A stretch of DNA of 64,000 bases from the NCBI RefSeq assembly GCF_902497875.1, contig NZ_CABVHY010000004.1:226386-290385 (forward strand), read 5' to 3'. This DNA comes from Pseudomonas fluorescens. GTDB lineage: Bacteria > Pseudomonadota > Gammaproteobacteria > Pseudomonadales > Pseudomonadaceae. Of the stretch, positions 53,813 to 61,426 are shown one piece after another (the first letter of the stretch is position 1; each line of letters begins with the position of its first letter). Position numbers and translations under genes: made by a program. A model generated the notes under the pieces. It saw nothing but the letters and a program-made list of their open reading frames with translations, did no database searches and was not told the origin of the DNA.

Positions 53813-55006
53813 CTAACCGCGGTTCAAAATTCGCTTGGCAATCATCGAGCCGATGGGAATGGCCGAAGTGGCCGCGGGAGAAGGTGCATTGCAGACATGG
53901 AGCATCCGCGAGGTTTCGGCGAACAGAAAATCATGCACCAGGGAGCCGTCGCGCATGACCGCCTGGGCACGAATGCCCGCCTCATACGGCAGCAGATCTT
54001 CAATGTTCAGCGAGGGGCAGTACTTTCGGCACTGCTCCAGATAGCCGGATTTGAACAATGAGTTCTTCATCTCGACGCTGCCGGAACCGAGGTTCTGCCA
54101 GATGGTTTTCCAGAAGCCGGGGAAACTTGCGTACTGGGCAACATCGCGCCAGTTGATCGAGAACTTCTTGTAGTCCTCGCGACTCAGACCCAACACGGCA
54201 TTCGGGCCGACAGTGACACTGCCATCGATCATGCGAGTCAGATGGACCCCCAGAAACGGCAGATCCGGGTCGGGAATCGGGTAGATCAAGTGATTGACGA
54301 TGTGGTTCTTCGACGCTGGCAGACGAAAGTATTCGCCGCGAAACGGGATGATCTGGTGATCGATTTTGATCCCGGCGAGTGTCGCCAGGCGGTCCGATTG
54401 CAAGCCTGCGCAGACCACCAGCTTCTTCGCCCGCCAGTGACTGTCTGCACTGCTGACCGTCACGCTGTCAGGGTTTTCCTTGATCGCGGTGATGGCCTTG
54501 TTCAGACAGATCTCGCCACCCTGTTGCTGGATGACCCGGGCCATGGTTTCGCAGATTTGCCGGTAATCGACGATGCCGGTGGCGTCCAGAAACAACCCAC
54601 CGAGCCCGACGATGTTCGGTTCGCGGCGCTGCAGCTCATCGGCATCGAGGCGCTCGACTTTCATTCCGTTGAGTTGCGAACGCTCATACAGGGCTTTCAT
54701 CCGCTCGACTTCAAGGGGCGTCGAGGCCACCAGCAACTTGCCGCAGACGTCGAATTTGATCCCGTGTTCGGTGCAGAACTCTTTGGTGGCCTGGGCCCCG
54801 AGCTTGCACAGCTCGGCCTTGAGGCTGCCAGGCGCGTAGTAAATACCGGCGTGGATCACCCCACTGTTATGGCCGGTCTGGTGCCTGGCCAGGGAGCTTT
54901 CTTTTTCCAGCAACAGCAGGGACGCGGTCGGCTGGCGCTTGAGCAACTCCATCGCCGTGGCAAGGCCAACGATCCCGCCGCCGATGATGCAAAAGTCATA
55001 AATCAT
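53813..55006 (-). CDS. lhgO: L-2-hydroxyglutarate oxidase/dehydrogenase LhgO
   Basis: A 397-aa FAD enzyme oxidising L-2-hydroxyglutarate to 2-oxoglutarate, normally donating electrons to the quinone pool. Motifs: CIIGGGIVGLATAMELLKRQ (FAD), KESSLARHQTGHNSGVIHAG, YYAPGSLKAELC, DATGIVDYRQICETMARVI, GVHLTRMIDGSVTVGPNAVL. A good FCD-type operator stands 46-56 bp upstream of the start (55052-55062). The divergence between this gene and the regulator is nil; both are on the minus strand, regulator first. Confidence 0.93.
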   Translation of the reverse strand: MIYDFCIIGGGIVGLATAMELLKRQPTASLLLLEKESSLARHQTGHNSGVIHAGIYYAPGSLKAELCKLGAQATKEFCTEHGIKFDVCGKLLVASTPLEVERMKALYERSQLNGMKVERLDADELQRREPNIVGLGGLFLDATGIVDYRQICETMARVIQQQGGEICLNKAITAIKENPDSVTVSSADSHWRAKKLVVCAGLQSDRLATLAGIKIDHQIIPFRGEYFRLPASKNHIVNHLIYPIPDPDLPFLGVHLTRMIDGSVTVGPNAVLGLSREDYKKFSINWRDVAQYASFPGFWKTIWQNLGSGSVEMKNSLFKSGYLEQCRKYCPSLNIEDLLPYEAGIRAQAVMRDGSLVHDFLFAETSRMLHVCNAPSPAATSAIPIGSMIAKRILNRG

Positions 55007-55051
55007 TGTGGTGGTTACCTTGGATCAGTAAGTGCCAGTCTAGTTATCAGG

Positions 55052-55062
55052 TTGTCAGACTA
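55052..55062. promoter_or_regulatory. Operator-like site upstream of lhgO
   Basis: TTGTCAGACTA fits the TNGTNNNACNA pattern known for FCD-type GntR regulators such as LldR. The wider TCAGGTTGTCAGAC block is repeated exactly upstream of the regulator gene at 55859-55872. Confidence 0.6.
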
Positions 55063-55130
55063 ATGCTTTCGCGAAAAGCCTGCGTGCTATCGCACGCATT
55101 AATGGTTCAGGGCTTCAGTGATCGATCGAT

Positions 55131-55841
55131 TCAGTCGGTAAGGGGAAGCTCAAGCTGCAGGCGTTTGGCCGATGCGCGCAAATGGGCGTCGGCACAGGCT
55201 GCGGCGGCCTGACGGTCGCCATCGGCGATGGCCTGGTACAGCGCCTGGTGCTCGCGGCCGGCATCCGCCGAACCGCCGACAAAACGTGACGCGGAGTTTT
55301 CCCAAGCGGTTCGGCGCGCGCTTGCCAACTGGCTGCGCAGAAAGTCATGAAAGGCGACGAAATAGTCGTTCTTGCTGGCTTCGGCGATGGCCCGGTGAAA
55401 CGCCACATCGGCCGAGGCCGCGGCTTCGAAATCGGTGCGCTTGTCATGCATCTCTTGCAACGCGTCTTTCATGCGTTGCAAATCCGTTGCATCACGTCGC
55501 TGAGCGGCAATCGAGGCGGCCTGGGTTTCGATCCACAAGCGCATTTCGAACATTTGCGCCAGGTCGGGCTTGCGCCCGCCTTGCTCGGGAAAGCGGAAAA
55601 CCGTGCCGGCAGGGGTCGCCGAGATATAGGAGCCAAGGCCGCGCCGGGCAATCAGCACGCCATCGGCTTTCAACTGGGCGATCGCCTCGCGCACTACCGA
55701 GCGGCTGACGTGCAGCTGCTCCGACAGTTGCTGTTCGGTCGGCAATCGCGATTCGGGACCCAGTTGGCCGGAGTCGATCTCTGCGCGGATGGCGCTGACA
55801 ACACGCATGACCAGAGAATCGGGGCGCTGTAGCTCAAGCAT
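55131..55841 (-). CDS. GntR-family (FadR/FCD subgroup) transcriptional regulator
   Basis: A 236-aa regulator: winged helix MRVVSAIRAEIDSGQLGPES, LPTEQQLSEQLHVSRSVVRE, then an all-helical FCD domain with metal-binding residues (ADVAFHRAIAEASKNDYFV, GREHQALYQAIADGD). Such proteins answer to hydroxy acids or related organic acids. The start at 55841 places the usual MLELQRPDSL leader. It probably controls lhgO and itself through the identical sites at 55052 and 55864, in a fashion like LhgR of other pseudomonads. Confidence 0.88.
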   Translation of the reverse strand: MLELQRPDSLVMRVVSAIRAEIDSGQLGPESRLPTEQQLSEQLHVSRSVVREAIAQLKADGVLIARRGLGSYISATPAGTVFRFPEQGGRKPDLAQMFEMRLWIETQAASIAAQRRDATDLQRMKDALQEMHDKRTDFEAAASADVAFHRAIAEASKNDYFVAFHDFLRSQLASARRTAWENSASRFVGGSADAGREHQALYQAIADGDRQAAAACADAHLRASAKRLQLELPLTD

Positions 55842-55863
55842 AAGACAACCTTGGTATGTCAGG

Positions 55864-55874
55864 TTGTCAGACAA
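55864..55874. promoter_or_regulatory. Operator-like site upstream of the GntR regulator
   Basis: TTGTCAGACAA is a perfect TTGTC-A-GACAA palindrome, 23 bp before the regulator start, and fits TNGTNNNACNA. It shares TCAGGTTGTCAGAC with the lhgO site. Confidence 0.6.
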
Positions 55875-55954
55875 TAGACTGCCTGTTTTCCCCTTGTCAA
55901 GCGTGAGCCGCGTCGTTGAGCACTCGCCCGGGTCTGCGAAAGGCCCTGGTGCGG

Positions 55955-56704
55955 TTATTGCACCGGCAGGAAATTCATCAACAGCAGACTCTGGGCATAG
56001 TTCAGGCCGATTCGCCGATAACGCTCATCGAGCATTTGCGTGAGCAGGTCCAGGCGCGCGACGATCTTGCCAAACTCCACGGCGAAGCTCAGGTTGCTGC
56101 CCTCCTCCGAAATTTCATTGGAAAACAGCAGCAGTTCGCCGTTGGCATTCTGACGCTGGCTCAGCAGCCAGGTGGCTTTCTCGATATTGCGCGCAGCGTT
56201 ATTGACGAATTGCGGGTTGATCACGTCGGTGATGTAGAACTCCTGCCGACCGCCATGAGCCGTGATCAGCATGCTACCGATCGCGTAAATGAAGGCGCCG
56301 ACCCGGTCACCGAGAAATTCCGGGCTCAGGGCATAACTGAGCGCCGCCAGGTTCCGTCGTTCGCCCAATTGCGGCAGCGGTTGGCGCTGCTCGATCGCAT
56401 GACGCACCTCGCGCTCGGCGGTGCGCGCATCGAGGAACCCGGACTTGCGCCACTCGGCGGGATTGCGCTGGTAGAGCTTGTTCATCAACAGATAGAGGCT
56501 TTGCAGATTGTCCTGCATGCTCAGGGTGGCGATGCGATCGACGCTGGTTTGAAACAGTTCGGTCGGGGTTCCTTCGCTGAGCTGAGTGGCCATATCCCGA
56601 CCCTGCTGTTGGCTGCAACCACCGGCGCAGAACAGCAACACGCTGCCGAGCAGTAACGGATGACGAAGATATCTCGCGATAATAGAAGGAGTAGCGTTGG
56701 CCAT
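55955..56704 (-). CDS. Probable lipoprotein of unknown function
   Basis: A 249-aa protein with a lipoprotein signal: LRHPLLLGSVLLFCAGGCSQ, with the lipobox ending at the Cys about 30 residues in. The mature part is helical (TAEREVRHAIEQRQPLPQLG, GAFIYAIGSMLITAHGGRQE). I recognise no named domain; similar Pseudomonas lipoproteins are annotated as hypothetical. The start at 56704 is chosen so that the signal is near the N terminus; the frame stays open to 56869. No good Shine-Dalgarno is visible. It sits alone between the regulator of lhgO and the aco operon. Confidence 0.65.
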   Translation of the reverse strand: MANATPSIIARYLRHPLLLGSVLLFCAGGCSQQQGRDMATQLSEGTPTELFQTSVDRIATLSMQDNLQSLYLLMNKLYQRNPAEWRKSGFLDARTAEREVRHAIEQRQPLPQLGERRNLAALSYALSPEFLGDRVGAFIYAIGSMLITAHGGRQEFYITDVINPQFVNNAARNIEKATWLLSQRQNANGELLLFSNEISEEGSNLSFAVEFGKIVARLDLLTQMLDERYRRIGLNYAQSLLLMNFLPVQ

Positions 56705-56779
56705 TGGCAAAGGTCTTGGACAATCCGGATGCGATGGGAGTCGCCGCAGCCTGGCCAAGAGTAGAGCCGCAAAACCCGA

Positions 56780-56809
56780 AAAAGTGCGATGGCCTGTAAC
56801 GGCCATCGC
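56780..56809 (-). terminator. Rho-independent terminator of acoXABC
   Basis: On the minus strand GCGATGGCC-GTTACA-GGCCATCGC (9-bp perfect stem) is followed by ACTTTTT, 60 bp after the acoC stop. Confidence 0.85.
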
Positions 56810-56868
56810 CAAGGCGACCAGGCGGATACCCAGCCGAGCGGCTGCCCCACGGGCAGCCGGGCATTCCA

Positions 56869-57981
56869 TCAGTGTTGCTGCACAAACTCCAGAATCAGAC
56901 GGTTGACCTGTTCCGCCGCTTCCATTTGCACCATGTGCGCCTGGCCCGGCAGCAATTCGACCTGCGCCGACAAGCCCTCGGTGTGCGCCGCCGGGATGAT
57001 CGCGTCGTCGCTGCCCCAGATCAGCAGCACCGGTTGTCGGCCCTCTTGCACCACCGCGCGCAGGTCGAGCTGCTGCCGGCCGTCGACGAATAGCGCCGAG
57101 GCCAGTTGGCGCAATGCGCTGTCGACGCCTTCCAGGCGCTTGTACTTGAGCATGTCTTCGAGCATTTGCCGGTTCACCAGCCCCGGGTCAGAGAACAACT
57201 GCACCAGTTGCGGCTTGAGTGCGTTGCGATTGGCCGCATCGATAAAGCCTTGCAGGTAATCGCCGTTGATCTGCGGACCGAGACCGGCGCTGCCGATCAG
57301 GGTCAGCGAGCGCACCCGCTGTGGCGCCAGCCGTGCGGTGTTCAAGGACACCGCGCCGCCCATGGAATGGCCGACCAGATGCACGGCCTCGATATCCAGG
57401 TGGTCGAGCAGCGCCAGCACCACGTCGCTCAGCTCATCGAGGTCCCCGCGCTGCAAGACTTTGCCGGACTCACCATGGCCAGGCAGGTCAAGGGCGATGA
57501 CCCGGCGCCCGGCCGCCAGCGCTTCGTGATTGAACATCCAGTTGTTCAGGTCACCGCCGAAACCATGGATCAGCAGCATCGGCGTGCCGCCTTCGCCGCG
57601 CTCGAAATAGCGGATGATCCGTCCATCGAGTTCGATCTTCTGCGGGGCCGGGCCGCTGTCTTCATCACTGACATCTCCCGGTACGAAGCTGGCCTGGAAC
57701 TGCTCGACCACCGCGTCGATTTCGGCCTCGCTGGCTTCCCCCTCGACCACGATGCCAAGCAAGGCACCGACCGAGAGGGTTTCGTCCTGGCGCGCGATCT
57801 GCCGACGCAACACTCCGGAAAACGGCGCTTCGACGCTGCTGGAGATCTTGTCGGTTTCCACATCCAGCACTTCATCGCCCTTGGTGATGGTCGCGCCCTC
57901 CTCCTTGAGCCAGGCGTCGACCCGGCCTTCAGTCATCGACAGGCCCCACTTGGGCATGGTCAGGGTATGGATCTGACTCAT
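56869..57981 (-). CDS. acoC: Acetoin dehydrogenase E2 (dihydrolipoyl acetyltransferase) AcoC
   Basis: A 370-aa protein. The N-terminal lipoyl domain has the lipoylated Lys in VETDKISSSVEAPFSG (about residue 45). The C-terminal alpha/beta-hydrolase fold has LLIHGFGGDLNNW and the nucleophile in HLVGHSMGGAVSLNTA, as in other acetoin AcoC proteins, unlike the E2 of pyruvate dehydrogenase. Start at 57981 overlaps acoB by 4 nt. Confidence 0.94.
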   Translation of the reverse strand: MSQIHTLTMPKWGLSMTEGRVDAWLKEEGATITKGDEVLDVETDKISSSVEAPFSGVLRRQIARQDETLSVGALLGIVVEGEASEAEIDAVVEQFQASFVPGDVSDEDSGPAPQKIELDGRIIRYFERGEGGTPMLLIHGFGGDLNNWMFNHEALAAGRRVIALDLPGHGESGKVLQRGDLDELSDVVLALLDHLDIEAVHLVGHSMGGAVSLNTARLAPQRVRSLTLIGSAGLGPQINGDYLQGFIDAANRNALKPQLVQLFSDPGLVNRQMLEDMLKYKRLEGVDSALRQLASALFVDGRQQLDLRAVVQEGRQPVLLIWGSDDAIIPAAHTEGLSAQVELLPGQAHMVQMEAAEQVNRLILEFVQQH

Positions 57982-58997
57982 GGGCGCTTCCTCCACTCGA
58001 TGAGCTTGAGCACCGCGGCTTCGATCTTCGGCGCGTCAGGGATATACAGATCCTCCAGGGCGTCGGAAAACGGCACCGGGGTGTGCGGCGCGGTGACCAT
58101 TTCGATCGGCGCCTGCAAGAACGAAAAGCCTTTCTGCGCCACCAGCGCAGAAATGTCGGTGGCCATCGAACAGCGCGGGTTGGCTTCGTCGATCACCACC
58201 AGGCGCCCAGTCTTCTCGACGCTTTCGAGGATGCTGTCCTCATCCAGCGGGCTGGTGGTGCGCAGGTCAATCACTTCGCAATCGATGCCGCGACCCGCCA
58301 GGCTGCGGGCCGCGTCCATAGCCAGATTGACCGTGCGGCCATAGGACACCAGGGTCACGTCCTTGCCTTCGCGCAGAAAGTTGGCCTCGCCAAAGGGAAT
58401 GGTGTAGAGCTCTTCCGGCACTTCGCCCTGCATGCTGTAGAGCAGTTTGTGTTCACAGAAAATCACCGGGTCGTTGTCACGGATCGCCTGGATCAGCAGG
58501 CCCTTGGCATCGTAGGGCGATGACGGGCACACCACTTTCAGCCCGGGAATGTGGGTCCAGAGCGAGGTGAGCATTTGCGAATGCTGGGCGGCCGCCCGCA
58601 GGCCGGCACCGACCATGGTGCGGATCACCAGGGGGGTCGAGGCCTTGCCGCCAAACATGTAGCGGAATTTCGCCGCCTGATTGAGGATCTGGTCCAGGCA
58701 GCAGCCGGCAAAGTCGACGAACATCAATTCACAGACCGGCCGCACGCCACAGGTCGCGGCCCCCACGGCGGCGCCGACATAGCCGAGTTCCGACAGCGGC
58801 GTATCCAGCACCCGTCCGGGAAACTGGTGGTACAAGCCCTTGGTGACCCCGAGCACACCGCCCCAGGCGTCGTCTTCGCCGGGTGCTCCGGCACCGCCGG
58901 CGACGTCCTCGCCCATGATGAATACGCTCGGATCGCGGCGCATTTCCTGGGCCAGGGCTTCATTGATTGCCTGTTGATAGCTGATTTTTCTCGCCAT
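57978..58997 (-). CDS. acoB: Acetoin dehydrogenase E1 beta subunit AcoB
   Basis: A 339-aa transketolase-type subunit. Characteristic stretches: INEALAQEMRRDPSVFIMGE, TPLSELGYVGAAVGAATCG, VCPSSPYDAKGLLIQAIRDN, and VVIDEANPRCSMATDISALV. Works with AcoA in the TPP-dependent cleavage of acetoin to acetaldehyde and acetyl-lipoyl. 33 bp separate it from acoA. Confidence 0.94.
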   Translation of the reverse strand: MARKISYQQAINEALAQEMRRDPSVFIMGEDVAGGAGAPGEDDAWGGVLGVTKGLYHQFPGRVLDTPLSELGYVGAAVGAATCGVRPVCELMFVDFAGCCLDQILNQAAKFRYMFGGKASTPLVIRTMVGAGLRAAAQHSQMLTSLWTHIPGLKVVCPSSPYDAKGLLIQAIRDNDPVIFCEHKLLYSMQGEVPEELYTIPFGEANFLREGKDVTLVSYGRTVNLAMDAARSLAGRGIDCEVIDLRTTSPLDEDSILESVEKTGRLVVIDEANPRCSMATDISALVAQKGFSFLQAPIEMVTAPHTPVPFSDALEDLYIPDAPKIEAAVLKLIEWRKRP

Positions 58998-59030
58998 GAT
59001 GAAGGTCTCGATTCTTGTTTTAGGGGGCGT

Positions 59031-60008
59031 TCAGGGATAGGAAACGTAAACGTCGGTCAGCAGGTCGGCGGCGCTCGGCTTGGGGTCGGACTTGGCCTTG
59101 CGCACGGCGTTTTCGATCAGGCTCTCGACGTCCTCATCGATCTGGTCCAGTTGCCCGGCAGCGACCAGTCCGGCGCGGGTGGTGCGCTCGCGAAACTGCA
59201 TCAGGCAGTCGTTGTGTTCACGAAAATGCTTCACTTCATCCGGGGCTCGATAGGTCTGGGCATCGCCCTCGAAGTGGCCGTAATAACGGGTCAGCTTGAC
59301 TTCGATCAGTGACGGTCCTTCGCCAGCCCGGGCCCGTTCAACGGCGGCCCCGGCAGCTTCGTGAACGGCGAAGAAATCGAAACCGTCCACCGTGACCCCG
59401 GGCATGCCGAAGCCGGCGGCGCGATCGGCAATGTGATCGCAGGCCACCGACCAGTTGGACGCCGTGGCCTCGGCATAGCCGTTGTTCTCGGCAATGAACA
59501 GGCACGGCAGGTTCCACACCGAGGCCATGTTCATCGCCTCGAATACCGCGCCTTCGTTGGAGCCGCCATCACCGAAGAACACCACCGCGACGCTGTCGGT
59601 GCCCTTGAGCTTGGCCGCCAGTGCCGCGCCGACCACCAGCGGCGCCCCGGCACCGACTATGCCGTTGGCGCCGAGCATGCCCTTCTCGAAATCGGCAATG
59701 TGCATGGAGCCGCCCTTGCCCTGGCAGACCCCGGTTTTCTTGCCGTAGATCTCGGCCATCATCCCGTACACATCGACGCCTTTGGCGATGCAATGGCCGT
59801 GACCACGGTGGTTGGAGGCAATGCAGTCGGCATCGCCGAGATGGGCCATGACCCCGGCGGCGGACGCTTCTTCGCCGGCGTAAAGGTGGACGAAACCGGG
59901 AATCTCGCCGGTGGCGAACTCCACATGCAGGCGCTCTTCGAAGGCGCGGATGGTGCGCATCACCTTGTAGGCATGCAGCAATTGATCAGCGGACAGGTGT
60001 GTCGACAT
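59031..60008 (-). CDS. acoA: Acetoin dehydrogenase E1 alpha subunit AcoA
   Basis: A 325-aa TPP-binding subunit. TPP motif region VVFFGDGGSNEGAVFEAMNM, with IAENNGYAEAT, and the substrate-side TYRAPDEVKHFREHNDCL. Start ATG at 60008 has GGAG inside the acoX end. Confidence 0.94.
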   Translation of the reverse strand: MSTHLSADQLLHAYKVMRTIRAFEERLHVEFATGEIPGFVHLYAGEEASAAGVMAHLGDADCIASNHRGHGHCIAKGVDVYGMMAEIYGKKTGVCQGKGGSMHIADFEKGMLGANGIVGAGAPLVVGAALAAKLKGTDSVAVVFFGDGGSNEGAVFEAMNMASVWNLPCLFIAENNGYAEATASNWSVACDHIADRAAGFGMPGVTVDGFDFFAVHEAAGAAVERARAGEGPSLIEVKLTRYYGHFEGDAQTYRAPDEVKHFREHNDCLMQFRERTTRAGLVAAGQLDQIDEDVESLIENAVRKAKSDPKPSAADLLTDVYVSYP

Positions 60009-60010
60009 TT

Positions 60011-61087
60011 TTATTCTCCAGGGTTGTCTCGGGACAAAAGGTTCAGGGGGTGTTGCGGGTGTTCCCGGCCGATGGCCAGCAGCCGCTGTTGCGCGGCGTA
60101 AGCCAGCGCCGCGTTGACGTCGATGCTCAGCGGGCCGTGGTTATCGAGGGTGACGCTGGGCCGGTCATCGACGTTGAATTCGATCTCGCGCTCGCCATCC
60201 AGGGCCAGGGTGCCGCTGGCCAATGCCAGGGAATGGGCGACGCCCGGCTCCAGGCTGCCGGCGGCGAGCACCCCGCAGCCTTGCAACAGGCCTGGAGCCA
60301 GGGGTACCAGCAGTGCCTCGGGGGACTGCGGATCGAGGCGCATCCAGGCCCCGCCCGGTGCTTGCCGGGAGACCGGAAACCACAGCCCGCAGAGTGCCGA
60401 AAGGCCGATGGCCTGGGGCTCGGCGAAGGTTACGAAGACCTGCGCCAGATCCGCCGCGCGACTGATCGCCCGGGCGCCGACAAATGGCAGCGAGGACACC
60501 GCAACGTCCACCAGTGCCCACTCGCACAAACCGCGGCTCGGTACGCGCACCAACAGCCGTTTGTTGCGGCGCAAGGCAATCTCGGCGGGAATCCGTCCGC
60601 TGACGAACAACCCGCCAGCCAGACCGGCGCTGGTGGCTTCGCGCAATTCGGGAAAGGCGTTGTTGGTGCCGGTGGACAGGGTCAACAGCGGGATATCGCC
60701 GATCTCCGCGGCGACGGCCTTGTGGGTGCCGTCGCCGCCGAGTACGGCAATCAGCGAAACCCCGCGCTCAGCCATCAATCTCGCGGCCTTGCGGGTGTCT
60801 TCGACGCTCTGGCGCAAAGTGATGTCAAGGAACTCCAGGGCCGGCCAGTGACTGGCGCGGGCCTGGCGCCCCTGGCTGTTCTTCAGCACGGCGGCGGCGA
60901 TTCCGGTCATGTCGGTGGGCATCAGCACCTGTTCGATGCCCGTTGCACCGAACGCCGCCAGCAGTCGCTGGATCACCGAGACCTTGTCGGTGCTGGAAAA
61001 CAGCCCGGCATTGGCGGTCAGCCGTCGCACGTCGCGGCCCGAGGCCGGGTTGGCGATGATACCCACGGTCAATGGCCGGCGATTCAT
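60011..61087 (-). CDS. acoX: AcoX, acetoin catabolism protein (ATP-NAD kinase fold)
   Basis: A 358-aa protein of the NAD kinase-like superfamily: IIANPASGRDVRRLTANAGL at the start and SLIAVLGGDGTHKAVAAEIG. AcoX is always linked to acetoin operons but its biochemical job is not settled. It is the first gene of the operon, preceded by a perfect sigma-54 promoter at 61183-61197. Confidence 0.9.
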   Translation of the reverse strand: MNRRPLTVGIIANPASGRDVRRLTANAGLFSSTDKVSVIQRLLAAFGATGIEQVLMPTDMTGIAAAVLKNSQGRQARASHWPALEFLDITLRQSVEDTRKAARLMAERGVSLIAVLGGDGTHKAVAAEIGDIPLLTLSTGTNNAFPELREATSAGLAGGLFVSGRIPAEIALRRNKRLLVRVPSRGLCEWALVDVAVSSLPFVGARAISRAADLAQVFVTFAEPQAIGLSALCGLWFPVSRQAPGGAWMRLDPQSPEALLVPLAPGLLQGCGVLAAGSLEPGVAHSLALASGTLALDGEREIEFNVDDRPSVTLDNHGPLSIDVNAALAYAAQQRLLAIGREHPQHPLNLLSRDNPGE

Positions 61088-61182
61088 GGCGCAATCCGCC
61101 CAGGCGTGCTGTCAGCCAGGGACAGGTATCGGCAGTCGAACATAGGGCACCTCTGGTTATTGTTATGCTTTGCAGAGCTAGA

Positions 61183-61197
61183 GCAAGGCCGGTGCCA
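61183..61197 (-). promoter_or_regulatory. Sigma-54 (-24/-12) promoter of acoXABC
   Basis: On the minus strand TGGCAC-CGGCC-TTGC matches the sigma-54 consensus (TGGCAC-N5-TTGC) exactly, about 95 bp before the acoX start. Confidence 0.88.
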
Positions 61198-61310
61198 TAA
61201 CCTGAAAAACCCATGGAGACGTCCGGATTAGAGCGGTCAAGGCGCAGAGCAGGAGAACTGTCGGGGAGCTGTTGGCGAGACGCGACATGTCAGGTTGCCC
61301 GGGCCCGGCA

Positions 61311-61335
61311 TGAGACGCTGAGACGTTGCGTCTCA
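61311..61335. promoter_or_regulatory. Candidate AcoR upstream activating sequence
   Basis: TGAGACG-TTG-CGTCTCA (61319-61335) is a perfect palindrome, preceded directly by another TGAGACGC (61311-61318). It sits about 115-150 bp upstream of the sigma-54 promoter, the usual place for an enhancer, and 92-116 bp before acoR. Confidence 0.65.
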
Positions 61336-61426
61336 CTCGCGCGCGGCATCGCCCGGGTGCTTGTCTGACGGTGATGAACAGCGCTTAATGGCCGCACAAC
61401 TACAAAAAGCTGGAAACGGAGGCCCT

